DNA of 64,000 nucleotides from NCBI RefSeq assembly GCF_025766255.1, contig NW_026516676.1:186001-250000 (forward strand). The letters run 5' to 3'. A program made the position numbers and the translations under genes. The number at the start of each line of letters is the position of its first letter. Within the stretch, counting starts at the first letter, position 1. The notes under the pieces are model-generated. The model worked only from the letters and a program-made list of their open reading frames with translations. It was not told where the DNA came from and ran no database searches. Shown in pieces: positions 32,974 through 47,809 of the stretch. Origin of the DNA: Zychaea mexicana (Eukaryota; Mucoromycota; Mucoromycetes; Mucorales; Lichtheimiaceae).

Positions 32974-34662
32974 TTAAAGGGATTCTGCAACGGAACGTGG
33001 GGTATTCTTTTTTACTGTGAGCGATGCGTTCCATAGATTCTGCGCTTCTTTGATCCAGCTTTCGGGAACGTTGTACTCGTTGGCGACAAATGGCGATCGC
33101 GATAAAATCGATACCACGTTCTCCTTGCTATTAACCGCAAACAACGTAATATAAGCACTTATCCTCTGGACTCTGTGTAGATACACCACTCCAAAAGCCC
33201 CGTTTATTCTCTCTCACTCTCTTCTTTTAATCATACCTTGATATGAACAGGGATGCAAATAGAGCCATATCCGCCAGACCAATCACTTGCAGTTCTGTGC
33301 ACCAACGTCGCACGATACTTGCAACCAAAGTCGGTGATAGGTCATCTGCAAAGGATATAGCAAACCGCCATGCTAGCCGTGCCGGCCAGGCGCTCACATT
33401 GACCGTGGTCGGATTTTGGCTGTTGTATGTCCGTTGCCACCACCATTTGACGACGTTGTACCATGGTGAAGAGTCGCGTGCCTTGAGTGATGCGGCTGTC
33501 GTAGATGCAGATGTGGCAGTGGTAGTGATATTAGATGATGATGGCGGCGATGAAGATTTTGCCGGTGTTATGGTTGTGGTATTGTTCTTATCAAAGTAGC
33601 GTCCAAGCAAGGTATTCAACGGGTCTTCGCCTGGCCGTGTCTTTCCGTACAGAATGTAGAGCATCAATGTCTGCTTCCAATCCAATCCGTCCGTCACGTT
33701 TGAATCGACTTCGCCTGATAATGCCTGCCATATCTTGGCATGATAGTCGCTCTTGATGGCAGCGGTGGATGATAACTTTTTTCGTTGATTAACGGCGTTT
33801 TTGGGCGACATTGGTGAAGATAAGAAGATGGCGAGCGTGTAATCATTCTTTTTCACGGCCAGCGAGGTTGCATCACTGATACGACCAAACGTCATGGCAG
33901 TAAAGATTTCAGCGTACGGGTCGTTGGGCTCGGTCCTTTTGATGGATTGAATGGCTGCCTCTGCGCCTGCTGATACCGTCTGTATCCACCACTGCTTGAA
34001 TTTGATGGCTTGTCGTTGTGCGTCGTCTTTGTCTTTTTCTCCCTGTTGCTTTTCAAAAAGAATGGCGCAGAGTCGCCAGCCTTGTTGTTCGTAACTTGGC
34101 AGTTGTGCAAAATCCGGAAGGTTCAAGTAGGTTGACCACTGTGCATTCGCCTTAAGTTTTGCGTATGGAATTCGATTTAGCGTTTTAACTGTGGTGTCGT
34201 TCTTGACTAGTTCCAACGTAGACGCGTAAAGTGTTCGACGCTGCAGGTTGCAAGTGTGTGTGTTTTCCAGGCGTTGTTAGGATTCGAAGCTGCACAAGGA
34301 AGAGGAGTAATTGAACAGAGAGAGAGAGAGGGGGTTGTTCAAATAAAAAGAATACCACCGTTTCTCTCTCTATTCAACAAGGAGGAATCTACGAAGAAGA
34401 GCTACCTTATTTCGTTTCTTTTCTGTCGTTGTAAGCGGCTTTTCGAAATTGCTGCAATCATTAGACGGCTGTGGCGACAGCGAAGAATCGGATTCGTAAG
34501 GTAACGAAGTTGGACTAACAAAAAGCATTAATAGAATTGACAAAAAAAGAGGTTCATCTACTGATAGTACCTATCCAAAATCTTTGTTTTCTTTTGATGA
34601 CAGGCCTCTTCAACAGCGGTATCTTCTGAATGAGAACGCTTTTTCGCAGTAGGAGACAACAT
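32974..34662 (-). CDS. NUP96: Nucleoporin Nup96/Nup145C homologue as a separate gene
   Basis: Scaffold nucleoporin of the Y (Nup84/Nup107-160) complex. Exon 1 is 34662-34571 with its own ATG (MLSPTAKKRSHSEDTAVEE), exon 2 ends in TTTEKKRNK, and a long exon 3 ends at 33237; a 48-nt intron precedes the last exon 33188-32974. Family features: PYAEIFTAMTFGRISDATSL followed by KKNDYTLAIFLSS and LDWKQTLMLYILYG, the helical scaffold typical of Nup96. It is about 475 residues, shorter than yeast Nup145C. The gene lies directly downstream of NUP98 on the same strand, in the order found in the fused NUP98-NUP96 precursor, but begins with its own Met after 307 bp of non-coding DNA holding a NUP98-side AATAAA (near 34770). 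Confidence 0.82.
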
Positions 34663-34969
34663 GGAGAAAGTCGGATATGAGAAAAGGAAAAGATGACAGA
34701 GAGGGCGGCAGAAGACAGAGCGTTTATGCTTTTGGGTTCAGCAAGTGTGTGACTTTGATTTTGAATGAATTTATTGAGGTCTTTGTAGTATTTCTGGGTG
34801 TACTTTCAAAGGGTTGAATTGTTGACGGGTAAAAACGGATGGGGGACAGTCTGTACTAAGCTAAGAGGAGAGGAGAGGAGAAAGAGATATTGGGTGTGTA
34901 GGGTTGATAAGTGTGTAAATGTGTGTGTTAGAAAGGAGTATACTATGTTAATGCGGTAAAAATAGCAAG

Positions 34970-37900
34970 CTAAAAATGCTCCACTTTGAATGTCCATGTT
35001 CCGGTTTCCACAGTATAGCCCACGAATTGGACACCTTGACGGTTGCGCAGCTTGTCGAGGAAGATTTTGAAGCGAGGATGCTCGGGGTCCTTGATCGGTT
35101 TCCGGGTTTCCTTGTCCATTGAGTAGCAGTTTTCTAGTTTCACTGTTGCTGGGACATTTAATGCAGTGCCTTCCTCGGCCTTGGTGCTTTCGTCGGGATA
35201 GATGACCACGCTCTTCTCTTCGAGGATCACAATGGTTCCCATAATATCGTGCAAATTCAACTCGGATAGGTCCACTGGCGAGTCGAACCGCACTTCACCA
35301 TAGCCGTGGCGGCCCACCATGAACTTGTCGACGTGTTTGAGTTCTTCCTTGGTCATTGACTGCAGTGTTTCGAGCGTAGGAGACGAGTAATAGCCTTCGT
35401 TCGCGCTAGCCGATGAATATGCCTTGGTTGAAACAAACTGCGGTGCAGCAGAGCTTCCTGTATGCGCAGTGGCAGACGATGAGGACGGCGTTGCTGCTAC
35501 TGCGACAGCAGACGAGGATGCATCACCAGCTTCCTTTTCCCGTTCGGTCTCCTTCTTGCGTGCCAGCATCTCCAGCTTAGGATCGAAGAGCATCTGGGGT
35601 TTGTCACTCTTTTTGTTCAGGAGCGCGGCAATATCAGCACTGTCAATCTCCTTGTCAAACACGAGCTTTTTGTTGCTTGTGCGTGGAGAAAAGGCGTTAG
35701 GACCGAGCACGGCGTCGTCGCTGATGCCTTCGAGCGAGCTCATCTTCCTGCTTGTGGAGGATCGACTAGCAGAGCCGAGCGAGAAGCCACGAAGCTTGAT
35801 CTTGGAGACGACGCGGGGTGCCATGGGCCGATGAGCAGCTGTAGGTTTCTTGCCCGAGTCCAACGCGACAGCACTGGGACCGGGCTTTGCTCCAGCAGGA
35901 GCAGGCTTGCTGGTGTCAAAGAGTGGGTTAGAGCCGTATGGCTTGTTGTCAACAGTGGCAATCAAGGGCTGTTGCTGTTGACCGGGTTGGAGGCCAGAAG
36001 TGCCGAATGACGTCAAACCGCCTGTGGCCGGCAAAGAGAAAGTGTTGGTACCCGCTCCTGGTTGCTGGGTGCCCAAGCCGCCGCCAAAACCGCCAAAGCC
36101 GGTCGAGCCAGCTTGGTTGTTGAACAGACCAGTCGTGCCGGCCGTGCCGGTCGCTGGCTTTTGACTGAACAGGCCTCCTGATCCGAAACCACCAGCACCC
36201 GTTGCTCCAGCGCCGAAGCCGCCAGTGGCTGCTGGCTGTCCACCACCGAAGAGAGATGTTGAAGCAGCAGGTTTGTTTCCGCCGAAAAGACTTGTTTGTT
36301 GAGTTTGAGGTGCACCGAAGCCGCCTGCAGTGTTCGTTTGTGGTGCGCCAAAACCACCACCAGTAGTAGCACCGAAACCAGTACTTGTTGCGCCAGTCTG
36401 TGCACCTGGTGTATTGAACGAGAATGAGGTGGCAGGCTTGCTTGTTGCGGTCGATCCAAAGCCACCACCGAAACCGCTGGTAGTACCACCAAAGCCGCCA
36501 GTTGCTGGGGTTGTTGCAGGTTTTGCTCCAAATCCACCAAAGGCGCCGGTTTGCTGTGGATTCTGCTGTCCAAATCCACCGGTAGCTGCGCCTGTAGCTG
36601 CACCGAATGCTGGAGTCGAAGTCGTAGCGCCAAATCCGCCTGCTGCAGGTTGCGAGCCTATTTAACGTTTTTTTTATTGAACAAGTTAGCCAGATAAGTC
36701 AGCTTTTTTTTACTAGTAAGATCCCCTTTCTAATTACCAAACAGAGGTTTTGCAGCATTACCTGGAGCAGCACCAAATCCTCCAGTAGCGCCAAAGCCTC
36801 CTGTGGTACCACTACCAGCACCAAATCCACCAGGTGTGCTTCCGAAACCACCAGTTGTGCCGCCGCCAAATGCTGAGGTACCTGATGCTGCTGGTTGCTG
36901 TTGGCCGCCGCCAAATAAGCCAGTTCCAGTGCCAGTGCTGCCAAATCCACCAGCGGCCGGCTGTTGTGGCTGCCCGAATGCGTTTGTCGCAGGCTGTTGA
37001 CCTCCAAAAGCAGAAGAACCTGCGGCAGGTTGACCAAATCCACCAGTTGCTCCTGTGCTTCCAAATCCACCTGTTGCGCCTGCTCCAAATCCGCCCGTGG
37101 TACCTGCTGCACCCGAGTTTTTGCGGTTCTGTGCGTAATCTTGCAATCGCAGTTCTTCCAAAGAGTAGTTGCGGTACTGGGGCATTGCTGTGATTGTTTG
37201 GAAGTAGTTGTTCGTACCCGAGGCAATATCGCGATCCGTCGTTGCTGTAAAGTCGGCTACAGCAGTACCTTGATTGGCACCACCTGCAGCGCCAGCGGGT
37301 TGCCCGAAAGCAGATGCTGATCCCATGCCCCCACCGAATGCAGACTGTTGTTGTTGAGGTTGGGCACCAAAGGCGCTGGGTGCAGAGCTGGTAGCACCGC
37401 CGCCAAACACACCACCTGTAGTAGAAGTAGCGGGGGCTCCGAAGGCGCTAGGACGGCTCTGGCCAAAGAGACCACCGCCGCTAGGTTGGGTATTTGCTGC
37501 AGCGCCGAATCCTGATGTAGTTGGCGTCGAAGCTAGTGAGAGAGAGATATGGTATTTCAATATCAGTAAAACGATGAATCACATTTCATTATTATTCTCC
37601 TCCTTTCATTTCTCTTTTTATCCATCTGCAAGGTACTTACTAGCTCCAAATCCACCAAAACCAGTAGATGGTTGCTGCTGTTGAGTTCCTGCTATATATA
37701 TGATATTCAACATGCTTTTAGTATACGTCGAATGAAGTCAAAAAGAAAAAACCCTCCTTTTAAGAAGGTAGGACGTACCTGAGCCGAAGGCAGACGTTCC
37801 GCCAAATGCAGATGGTCTCGATTGACCGAATGCTGATCCAGTGTTTGCTCCGAAGCCTATAAGTTTTAGTTTCAAAAAGTAACATATTGTCAATCAGTCT

Positions 37901-38359
37901 CAAAACACGATAATGTAGCCAGAATTCAAAACCCACTAAAAGGCACGGTTCTCCAACATTCTTGCAACATTCAAAGAAGAAAACGTTCAAATCGGTTACT
38001 CACCAGTTGCTTGTCCAGTCGAGCCGAATGCGCTTGGTTGTGCAGATTGACTAAACGCTCCGGTGGATGTGTTGGGAGTTGAGCCAAACGCGCCTCCAGT
38101 TGTTGTTGAACCGAATCCTTTAAGGAAAAAGGACAAACAATGTCAGGTTATGTTTGCATTCATTAATTATTACTATTATTTTTTCTCCTTTCCAAATTCA
38201 CCCTTTGTGCTTCCCCCAAGTCTCAATGTAGAACTTACCGCCTCCACCAAATGGAGAAGGTTGTTGTTGTTGTTGTTGAGGCTGCTGTTGCCCAAAGACA
38301 GAAGACTGCTGCTGCTGGCCGAATCCTCCAGTGCTTCCAAAGGCGCTTTTGCCAAACAT
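34970..38359 (-). CDS. NUP98: FG nucleoporin Nup98/Nup145N with GLEBS and autoproteolytic fold
   Basis: Central-channel nucleoporin for mRNA export and transport. Exon 1 is 38359-38239 (ATG at 38359), exon 2 is 38117-38004, and further small exons lie near 37855-37782 and 37691-37644. Larger exons cover about 37533-36740 and 36658-34970. The N-terminal half is FG/GLFG-type repeats. A GLEBS (Gle2/Rae1-binding) motif, TDRDIASGTNNYFQTITAMP...YRNYSLEELRLQDYAQNRK, lies near 37120-37250. The C-terminal autoproteolytic-domain fold (VGRHGYGEVRFDSPVDLSEL to GTWTFKVEHF) ends in a stop directly after HF, exactly where the precursor is normally cut (HF|S). The catalytic Ser position is therefore absent and the encoded protein already equals mature Nup98. 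Confidence 0.92.
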
Positions 38360-38997
38360 TGCGGGTAAAGAACTAAGAGGGAAAAAAAAGCGCGTCGTGC
38401 TGGTGCACTTTTGTTTTTTTATATACTAAAAGTCCGCAGCAAAAAAAATCACTGCTGCTGGATTGCTGCGACTTTATTCTTGGCTTGGAGCAGCCGACCC
38501 TTTCGTTTTCTATCTACTAACTGGTGTCCTACATCTCTTATGATACTATATTTTACCAAGTGCGCAACAATATATAGAGCAGGAGGATATTCTAACAGTG
38601 TAAGTTCGTTTACTCGTAGCAGCTATATTCCAAATTGTATTATATGTATATATCTACTCTTACGTAGTAATGACGGCCTTATATCTTCAAAATTTGGTAA
38701 TCATGGCGCCTTAGCCTTTGTTCTTGAGAAAAAAGCTATTGGTAATTCAATTTTGCTTCTGCTAGACTCTATCACATAATAATAATAAAAAAGCATAGGG
38801 TCTATAACGACTTCAAATAATTCTCACGTTTGTAAGTTGTTAGATCCAATATCAATGGTATTACTGGAAAGAAACATAGCAGCAACATGATGGTGGTTAC
38901 TAAACCTGCCTTGCATCAAGTTTTGCAGTCCGCGCGCTTAAGAAAGAGAAACCCCACCTTTTTTGTGAGCTCACTTCTTTTTCTTATTCAGCTCAAT
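38360..38997. other. Divergent promoter region NUP98 / CEG1
   Basis: 638 bp between two divergent start codons. AT-rich; no additional gene was recognised. Confidence 0.6.
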
Positions 38998-40807
38998 ATG
39001 AATCATAGTGCTGTACCCAACATTCCTGGAATCCCGGTCCGAGATGATCGTTTTTTAAAGGAAAAGATTGCAAAATTATTAAATATGCGAAGCTACAGGT
39101 TGTTCTCCACGTTATATAAGTTTGTGTGTTGCTTAGTGGGTTAGCTGATCTAAAATGTTACAATTTTAGATTTCCAGGTGCACAACCTGTGAGCTTTGGT
39201 TCTGCACAATTAGAAGAACTTGAAAAAGAAGAGTATGTCCTTTTAAATTCAATCCAACTTACGTACACCTATTGGAAAAGTTGACGATTGAGTTTTCGAA
39301 CTTTGTCTCTCGTGTTCTTTCAGTTACTTTGTCGCCGAAAAATCAGATGGTGTACGGTGCCTAGCATTGCTTACTGTGAACGAAAGAAACGAACAAAAAG
39401 TCTACTTGGTATATTGGCAATCGATTCTTTCTGGCTTTTCTTTTCTTTTCTGTCGACAGGGAATTTCTAACACGAAGAGACGACGAAAAATAGTTTGATC
39501 GTAAAAGCAACTTTCACGTAGTCGATAATATACGATTTCCGATCCCTCAAGATCCCTCATTTCGAAAATGTCTTTCGGATACCATTATTGATGGCGAGTT
39601 TGTTCTGGATACTGAACCTGACGGCAGTGTTAGTCATAAACGGGTGCAGAGGACCGGACTGGATGAATTGCGTACCGTGTTACTGACGCAGTGGGGTCTA
39701 ATGTAGACTACGTTACGATTTTTACTCTTCGATTGCCTAGTGATTGCCAAAATATTATTAACATCACGGGATTTAATGAAGCGGCTTGGTGTACGTAAAT
39801 ATATATATGCAATAATGTATGCAAAGTGATGATGATTATTCAGGAGATCTCAATGAGTTTGCTGCTATGTTTAGTACCTTCGCAACGAGATAATACGTCC
39901 ACATCACGTCATGTTAAAAAGAAATCCACATATGGTGAAACACCAGCCATTCAGGTAAAGTTTCGAACAATTCCAAAAAAAGTGTTATACAGATTATGCA
40001 TGCTAATAATGAGGTTATATCAGTGTGGAATTCAAAGAACAGCAATTTACATATCATCTTGATACTGTATTCAAGCAGATCATTCCTGCATTGAGGCATG
40101 GTAACGATGGACTTATATTCACATCGGTCGTAGCACCATATGTGTTAGGAACATCTGAAAAAATGTAAGGTCTATTAAGAATTGAGAAAGAGAGGCAAGG
40201 AGAATAAGTGATCTGTGTATAATAATGGTTTAGCTGATTCGATCCGTCCATGTGCATTTATCAGGATTAAATGGAAGCCTGCCAACGAAAACTCAATTGA
40301 TTTTAAAGTACATGTGACGTTTCCTGGTTCGACACTTCCAGACGTACCAGACTTGACGGCAAGACCACGAATAGATTTGCTTGTATGGAAAGGTGGTGAT
40401 AGATACGAGTATTTCAACGAGCTTGGTATTACGGATATGGAATGGAAGCAGACGTTTGGCAACACACCGCAAAAATTGCAAGGGCGTATCATCGAATGCA
40501 ATTATGACCCTGAGGCGCAAGAAAAATACAACTTGCAGTCGCCATGGCGATTCATGCGTTATCGTGACGACAAGCCTGATGGAAATCACAAAAGTACTGT
40601 CGACAAAGTACTGAATAGCATCAAAGATGCTGTAACACAAGAAGAGGTAAATTTCGTTATACGTTAGCATAAATGTGGTTTGATTGCTTACACACATAAC
40701 ATATTCTGCAGCTGATAGCAAGAATTCCGAGCATACGGGATGCATGGTCAGAGCGAAAGAAAAAGGCATCGGAGAAAAAGGCAGAGGAGGCAGAGGATAA
40801 CTTATAG
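38998..40807 (+). CDS. CEG1: mRNA capping enzyme, guanylyltransferase subunit
   Basis: Transfers GMP to the 5' diphosphate end of nascent mRNA via a Lys-GMP intermediate. Nine exons: 38998-39098, 39170-39232, 39324-39408, 39494-39628, 39707-39790, 39875-39954, 40024-40164, 40265-40646 and 40712-40807, summing to 388 residues. The nucleotidyl-transferase motif I is AEKSDGVR (active-site Lys61). Motif III-like FDRKSNFHVVD, IIDGEFVLDTE, LRFLLFDCLVI and HGNDGLIFTS follow. The C-terminal OB fold includes LVWKGGDRYEYFNELG and ECNYDPE. Introns carry clear TTTCTAACAC-type branch sites. The length fits a monofunctional fungal guanylyltransferase without a triphosphatase domain. Confidence 0.93.
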
Positions 40808-40968
40808 AAAGTTCTTATACGCATTATGCATGTTTTCCCTTTTCTTACCTTTGTACGACGCGCACGGACCAGCAACACACAACATTATTAACACCCATAT
40901 TTACATAATCCACACAGAATGTGCACGCAACCTTTCTACTCTCGTCATTCAACAACTTTATTTTCCAA

Positions 40969-43173
<2,205 letters not shown>

Positions 43174-44849
43174 TCTTTAAAGTTGAAAAATATGCCAAAG
43201 AAAGAAAGGGAAAAAATTTGAGATTTTGCGGAGTACAAGAAGCATTGTTCTTTCGTGTTGCCCAAGGAGGGAATAGACAATGCAGACACACCACTTGAGC
43301 GTGTATCTGCTACAATTATTGACACAGCTAGAGCTAAAGTACCTTCTACATTTGCTTATGGCTAGGAGTCACACTCGTGTGTTATGGAGCGCGTCCATGA
43401 GTGGTAAGATAAATACCCTGCTCGCTGTCATTTACGTATTGTAGTGGGACGGATTATCCAATTCTCTTTTATCGGTTTGACCACCGCCCTTAGAAAACTT
43501 CCTATAAGCATCTTTATCACTGGGTACATATGCACTTGGATTCTTCTTTGCTGCGGTTGATTAGCTCAAAATTGGGCACAGTAATCACGCACATCATATA
43601 TATCATGATCATATTCACCAGCTGTACAGCATTTGCAACTTATTTGATGCATTCTTCATCAGCTGTCACTCCCATAGTTAATTATAATTTTTATGTGTAC
43701 ATACCGCCATTCAAAGCTCATACAACAGAGCAACGACATACCAAATATTGTCAAAATTGTAAATAGTGTGAGTTTTTAAGTACAATTGGCGCTTCATCTC
43801 AGCTGTCATCTTCGCCGACCTTTAGGAACAGTTTGTAAACATTAATAGCCAGGCTTTGGTCTACTGTACCTTTTATTGGCATCGCGCTAATAATATCTTC
43901 GAATTACTTGTATCTTTTAATAGGTTGGCGTATACACAGAAAAAGAATAAAAGAAATGATAAACGTTAAGAATATATAAGATCTAACGATGCGGGTATCG
44001 ACTGTGGTTATGATATTCTGGATTTTGGCTATTAATTAGTTCGGCTTGACATTCTTGAACTCAATTGATCCTGTCACGCACATTTGCCTGTATCATGACA
44101 GAAGCCGAGTTGGCATATTTTGTAGCACTCTACTAGTGAATAGCTAATTTTTATGGGGTTTGGTTATCATATGAATATGCGTTTTCAAAGTACTATTTTT
44201 ATAGCAGACATCAACTGCGATCTTATCAGTAATGATTTCGAGAAGCAGTCAAAACCAGTCAAACAGAACAGCCACAATGCGAGTATTTATGCCTTCGAAC
44301 AATGAAGAAAAAGAGGACATTGGTGATCCGGTATGCCACAAGTAGCTCTGTGCTGGGGCCGGATAGCATATGCGATTTGGCAAAGGTGAGATCATGAGCG
44401 GAGGCGTATTATACAGACACGCCGAGCATATCCGACAGAAGAGTCAAGAACATAGATGCCTTCATCAGTAGAACTGATTGCAAAAGTGGCTAGTAGCAGT
44501 TTGTGTGTAAAACAAAACCTTTAGAAATTTGTACGCGTGTGATTAAAGCTGGTTGTTCCTCGGGAATGAATCAACTTATCATAATTTGAGACCTTGTAAT
44601 CGCGATTCAATCAGTTCCTACTTGTCGACTCCACCTTCTTCGTCTTTGCCACATTGCGCGACACCATATCCTAAACCAATCTTGCACAGTAACAAATCTG
44701 GCCTCATCGATGACTGCTTTGTAGCGTAAAGTTTTACTCTAGGTAAATTCTCGGCGATTGTTCGAAAATGTATTAGTTTAAGAAGAGCACGATTATCACA
44801 ACCCCACCTAGTACATTCTGGTTTTCACGACCGATATGTTGTGAAAGTA
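43174..44849. other. Gene-poor region upstream of MAP2
   Basis: The first part is presumably the MAP2 promoter. A short frame at 43530-43766 is unassigned. No RNA gene or repeat structure was recognised. Confidence 0.45.
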
Positions 44850-46020
44850 CTGATCCAAAACAATGACGTATTCACAACAGTAATATATCTCGGGACCTAT
44901 CGGTGCAATGTCGTCCAGGACTTCCCAAAAGTAGTGGAATAATATTGCCAACATCGAACGCTTGAGCCAGTCTTCGTCGAAATGTACTGGCGGGTCAAAT
45001 AGACAGACATTTCTCGCTGATCATGGCGCCGACTTCGTTGATAACCTCCGTTTGCTGATTAGGGCCGAGTATATCAGTGTACTTCTTAAGTGTTTCTTCA
45101 CAACATCAGTACAACCTTTAAGGAAAGCCTCAATTTCTGGAGTAAGGATTGGTTGACTAATATTTCCAACCATATAAATCGTTACTAGTTGAGCTTGTGT
45201 GAACACCATTCGCCAGCAAGAGTCTGAGAAATCAATCACAAAGGAATGAGGAAGGTTATCATATATGAGCAGTAAGGGAATTGAGAGTTTAGTACAATTC
45301 ACATGAAGCAGATCCCAGCATTATCAAAAAAAGCCATGTGCTGAATCCAAGCATTTACTGTTCATATTCAAGCTGAAGTCTTAATACATATATTTTGTCC
45401 TCGACAAAAATGTCATCGCCAGGGTTCCACTACTTTTTGTCGTCGAGGACTTCACCATTTTCGTAAGACCTTATAGAATGCTTCGGAGAGTGGCAAAGAG
45501 TCTGATTTAGAGAGCTTTATACCAAAGTATAGATGCGCGTTTGATGGCATAAAGTAGGCAGAACAAAACTGTACGTACAGAGCGAGATTGCTTATTACTT
45601 ACATATATTGAATTTCGTTGAAGGGCTTTTGTCTAAAGGACACTCAAAAATTGGTATTAATCGGTTTGGATTGGATCGAACTCAAGCACAGGATTTCTGT
45701 TTGTGCTGGGTCCAGTATAGATATCATAAGCTGATAATTAGACAAACAACACAAACCTTTGTATTCATCAGCGATCGATTTCTTATGGTCGTCTATTCGT
45801 GGTTTTCTTGACTTCACATACACAGACTAACATTAGGATTTTTACCATTATATTGCTTCCTGTGTCATGGTTGGAGTCATCAGTTTGATAGTAATTGACG
45901 GATCCCCCAATGTTGCTCGATTTGATCGCTAGTTCACGAGTTCTCGATGACAAAACTTTCACGCGCTTCCAAAATTCCACGGACACTTGGGAATTTTTCA
46001 GTTTCAACAACGTCATCAAT
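44850..46020 (-). pseudogene. Remnant of a decayed protein-coding gene
   Basis: Minus-strand pieces in different frames look like one broken gene. FWKRVKVLSSRTRELAIKSS lies at 46019-45783, a 93-codon piece (HSFVIDFSDSCWRMVFTQAQ) at 45302-45021, and VCLFDPPVHFDEDWLKRSML with LFHYFWEVLDDIAPIGPEIY on to about 44850. They resemble, from memory only, lineage-specific multicopy Mucorales proteins without assigned function. Stops and frame changes make an intact product unlikely. Confidence 0.35.
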
Positions 46021-47809
46021 CACTTCATTCCCTTAAAGCAGACTTATGTAGCAAAATAGATTATCTGTATATGCTCATTATCACAGCATATACGGGTGCT
46101 GCGCGGTTTGCTTCCAACTTTACGGTGTGATATTACTAAAAACTTTAGGAATACATCACATATTTGGGATTCGTGAATCAGATTTGGCGAGATACAATAA
46201 CAATGCGCTGATATGTCGTTGGCAGGCGTAGACGTGACGCGGCAGCTTCATCTATATAAAGTTGTTGACACGAATGTTTTTGCATCCCAAAAGAATAGGG
46301 ATATAGAAATAGGATGTCAAAATGCTGGCTCACTAAAGGCACAGTTAATATTTACAACTACATCCTTGCGACCGTCGAAAACTACATGACCACAAAAGCC
46401 TTGCAAACAGAGCAACAATACATAACAGAGGTAGTGTCAATTATCAAAGATCCTTACGAGCCGACTTTTTTTCCATAAGCAAAGCATAAACCTAAGCTAC
46501 GCTCACTGAAAGCGTAGGTGACCGAACGGGAAGCTGCACACTAGCAGAAGCTGCTCCAAAAAAGCAGAAGGACCCGAACAAATGAAGAAACACTTTGTGT
46601 CACAGCAGTCTCTTCAAGCAAGACACTTAGTGCTGCTGAGATTCTAGGTAACAAAGCGACGGAGTACTTTTCTTCCATTGTTTGCTTCGGTGCACACATC
46701 ATTATGTACATTCACAGGCCTATGGTAAGCGTTCTATAAAAGCCCTGTCTTGTCTCACGTATAGTGAATTTTCTCCTAACCTTTTTCCTGCGTGAGTTTA
46801 AAAGTGGTGTTCCTCTTGCCTATATGGCGATAATCTGCGACATAAAAGTGGACTTTTTAAAAACATCGGAACGACTAATTGCGGAACAAAAGGGAACAGA
46901 TCGCCTGTTTTCGACAACGCAGGGAATGATAGCTCGTGAGAAAAAAAGTGTATCACCACGACAGCAGAGTGTTCTCATAAATGTTGGATGGTCTTCAAGT
47001 CCTAGCGCACATACTTACATAAACGGCAATACCGAAAGCTTTATCTCTGTTGATCAATGAGAGACGAGGCCGAATAAAGTTAGTGAGAAAACATCTCCAA
47101 TAATTGAACTATCGGGATAAACCTCTATTGGGCTTTGTATGAACATGTCAAGCCACGCTGCTAAAAATGTTGCTTCTTTGCCGGGCATTATTGGTCTTAT
47201 ATTTTCCTTGTCAAGCATTCTTGCTTATGGCATATCATTACGTGACTTCCATCATCGATTAGCAACTGAACATGAGAAAGGATGCCGAATGTATCCAAAA
47301 GAAGCGTACCATAGCACTGTTTGTGCCCGCTGCTGAATAGGCATTAACACCTCACATAACAAAAACCATCTGCAAATAAGTATGCAAATCAACCCGTGAC
47401 ACATTGAGAACAAGGCATGATTCCCCGATCGGATACAAGTCTACGCACAGCATAGGTCAGGCTAAAACTTGTACAACAACGCAGGGAATTGACTCATCAA
47501 ATCCAAGCACGGGCGATCGTACATACATTGAACAGAAGCAAATTCCAAAAAAAAAAAAAAGTCGCATAGGTGTAGTTGAATAGTGGCAACTCATGGAAAA
47601 TGGTATAACAATAATAACAATGCTGGAAAATGCAGGAAGTTTATAACGATTTGTTTTCTTCTCTTCAATGGAAAAAGAAAGAGGGGGAGAGCGAAATGGG
47701 ATAAAATGCAGGGAAGAAATGTTTATAATACGAATCCTACAGAAAGTAAAAGGAATACCATTGTTCAATGTTAGTACCCATAAGACTACAAAATCAAAGC
47801 CTCATGGTA
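46021..47809. other. Gene-poor region with unassigned ORFs
   Basis: Contains plus-strand frames, for example 46764-47060 (LSTT-like segment RLFSTTQGMIAREKK), that could be transposon-derived but match no motif convincingly. A poly-A run lies near 47548-47561. The right end is the 3' side of the C2H2 gene. Confidence 0.4.

Noticed and set aside
36330..37320. Pro-rich plus-strand ORFs over the FG-repeat region
   Set aside because: They are shadows of the NUP98 Gly/Phe repeats on the opposite strand.
46240..47060. Possible TnpB/Fanzor-type or other transposon protein
   Set aside because: Frames such as RLFSTTQGMIAREKK have no recognisable RuvC or zinc-ribbon motif that I could verify; too weak to claim.
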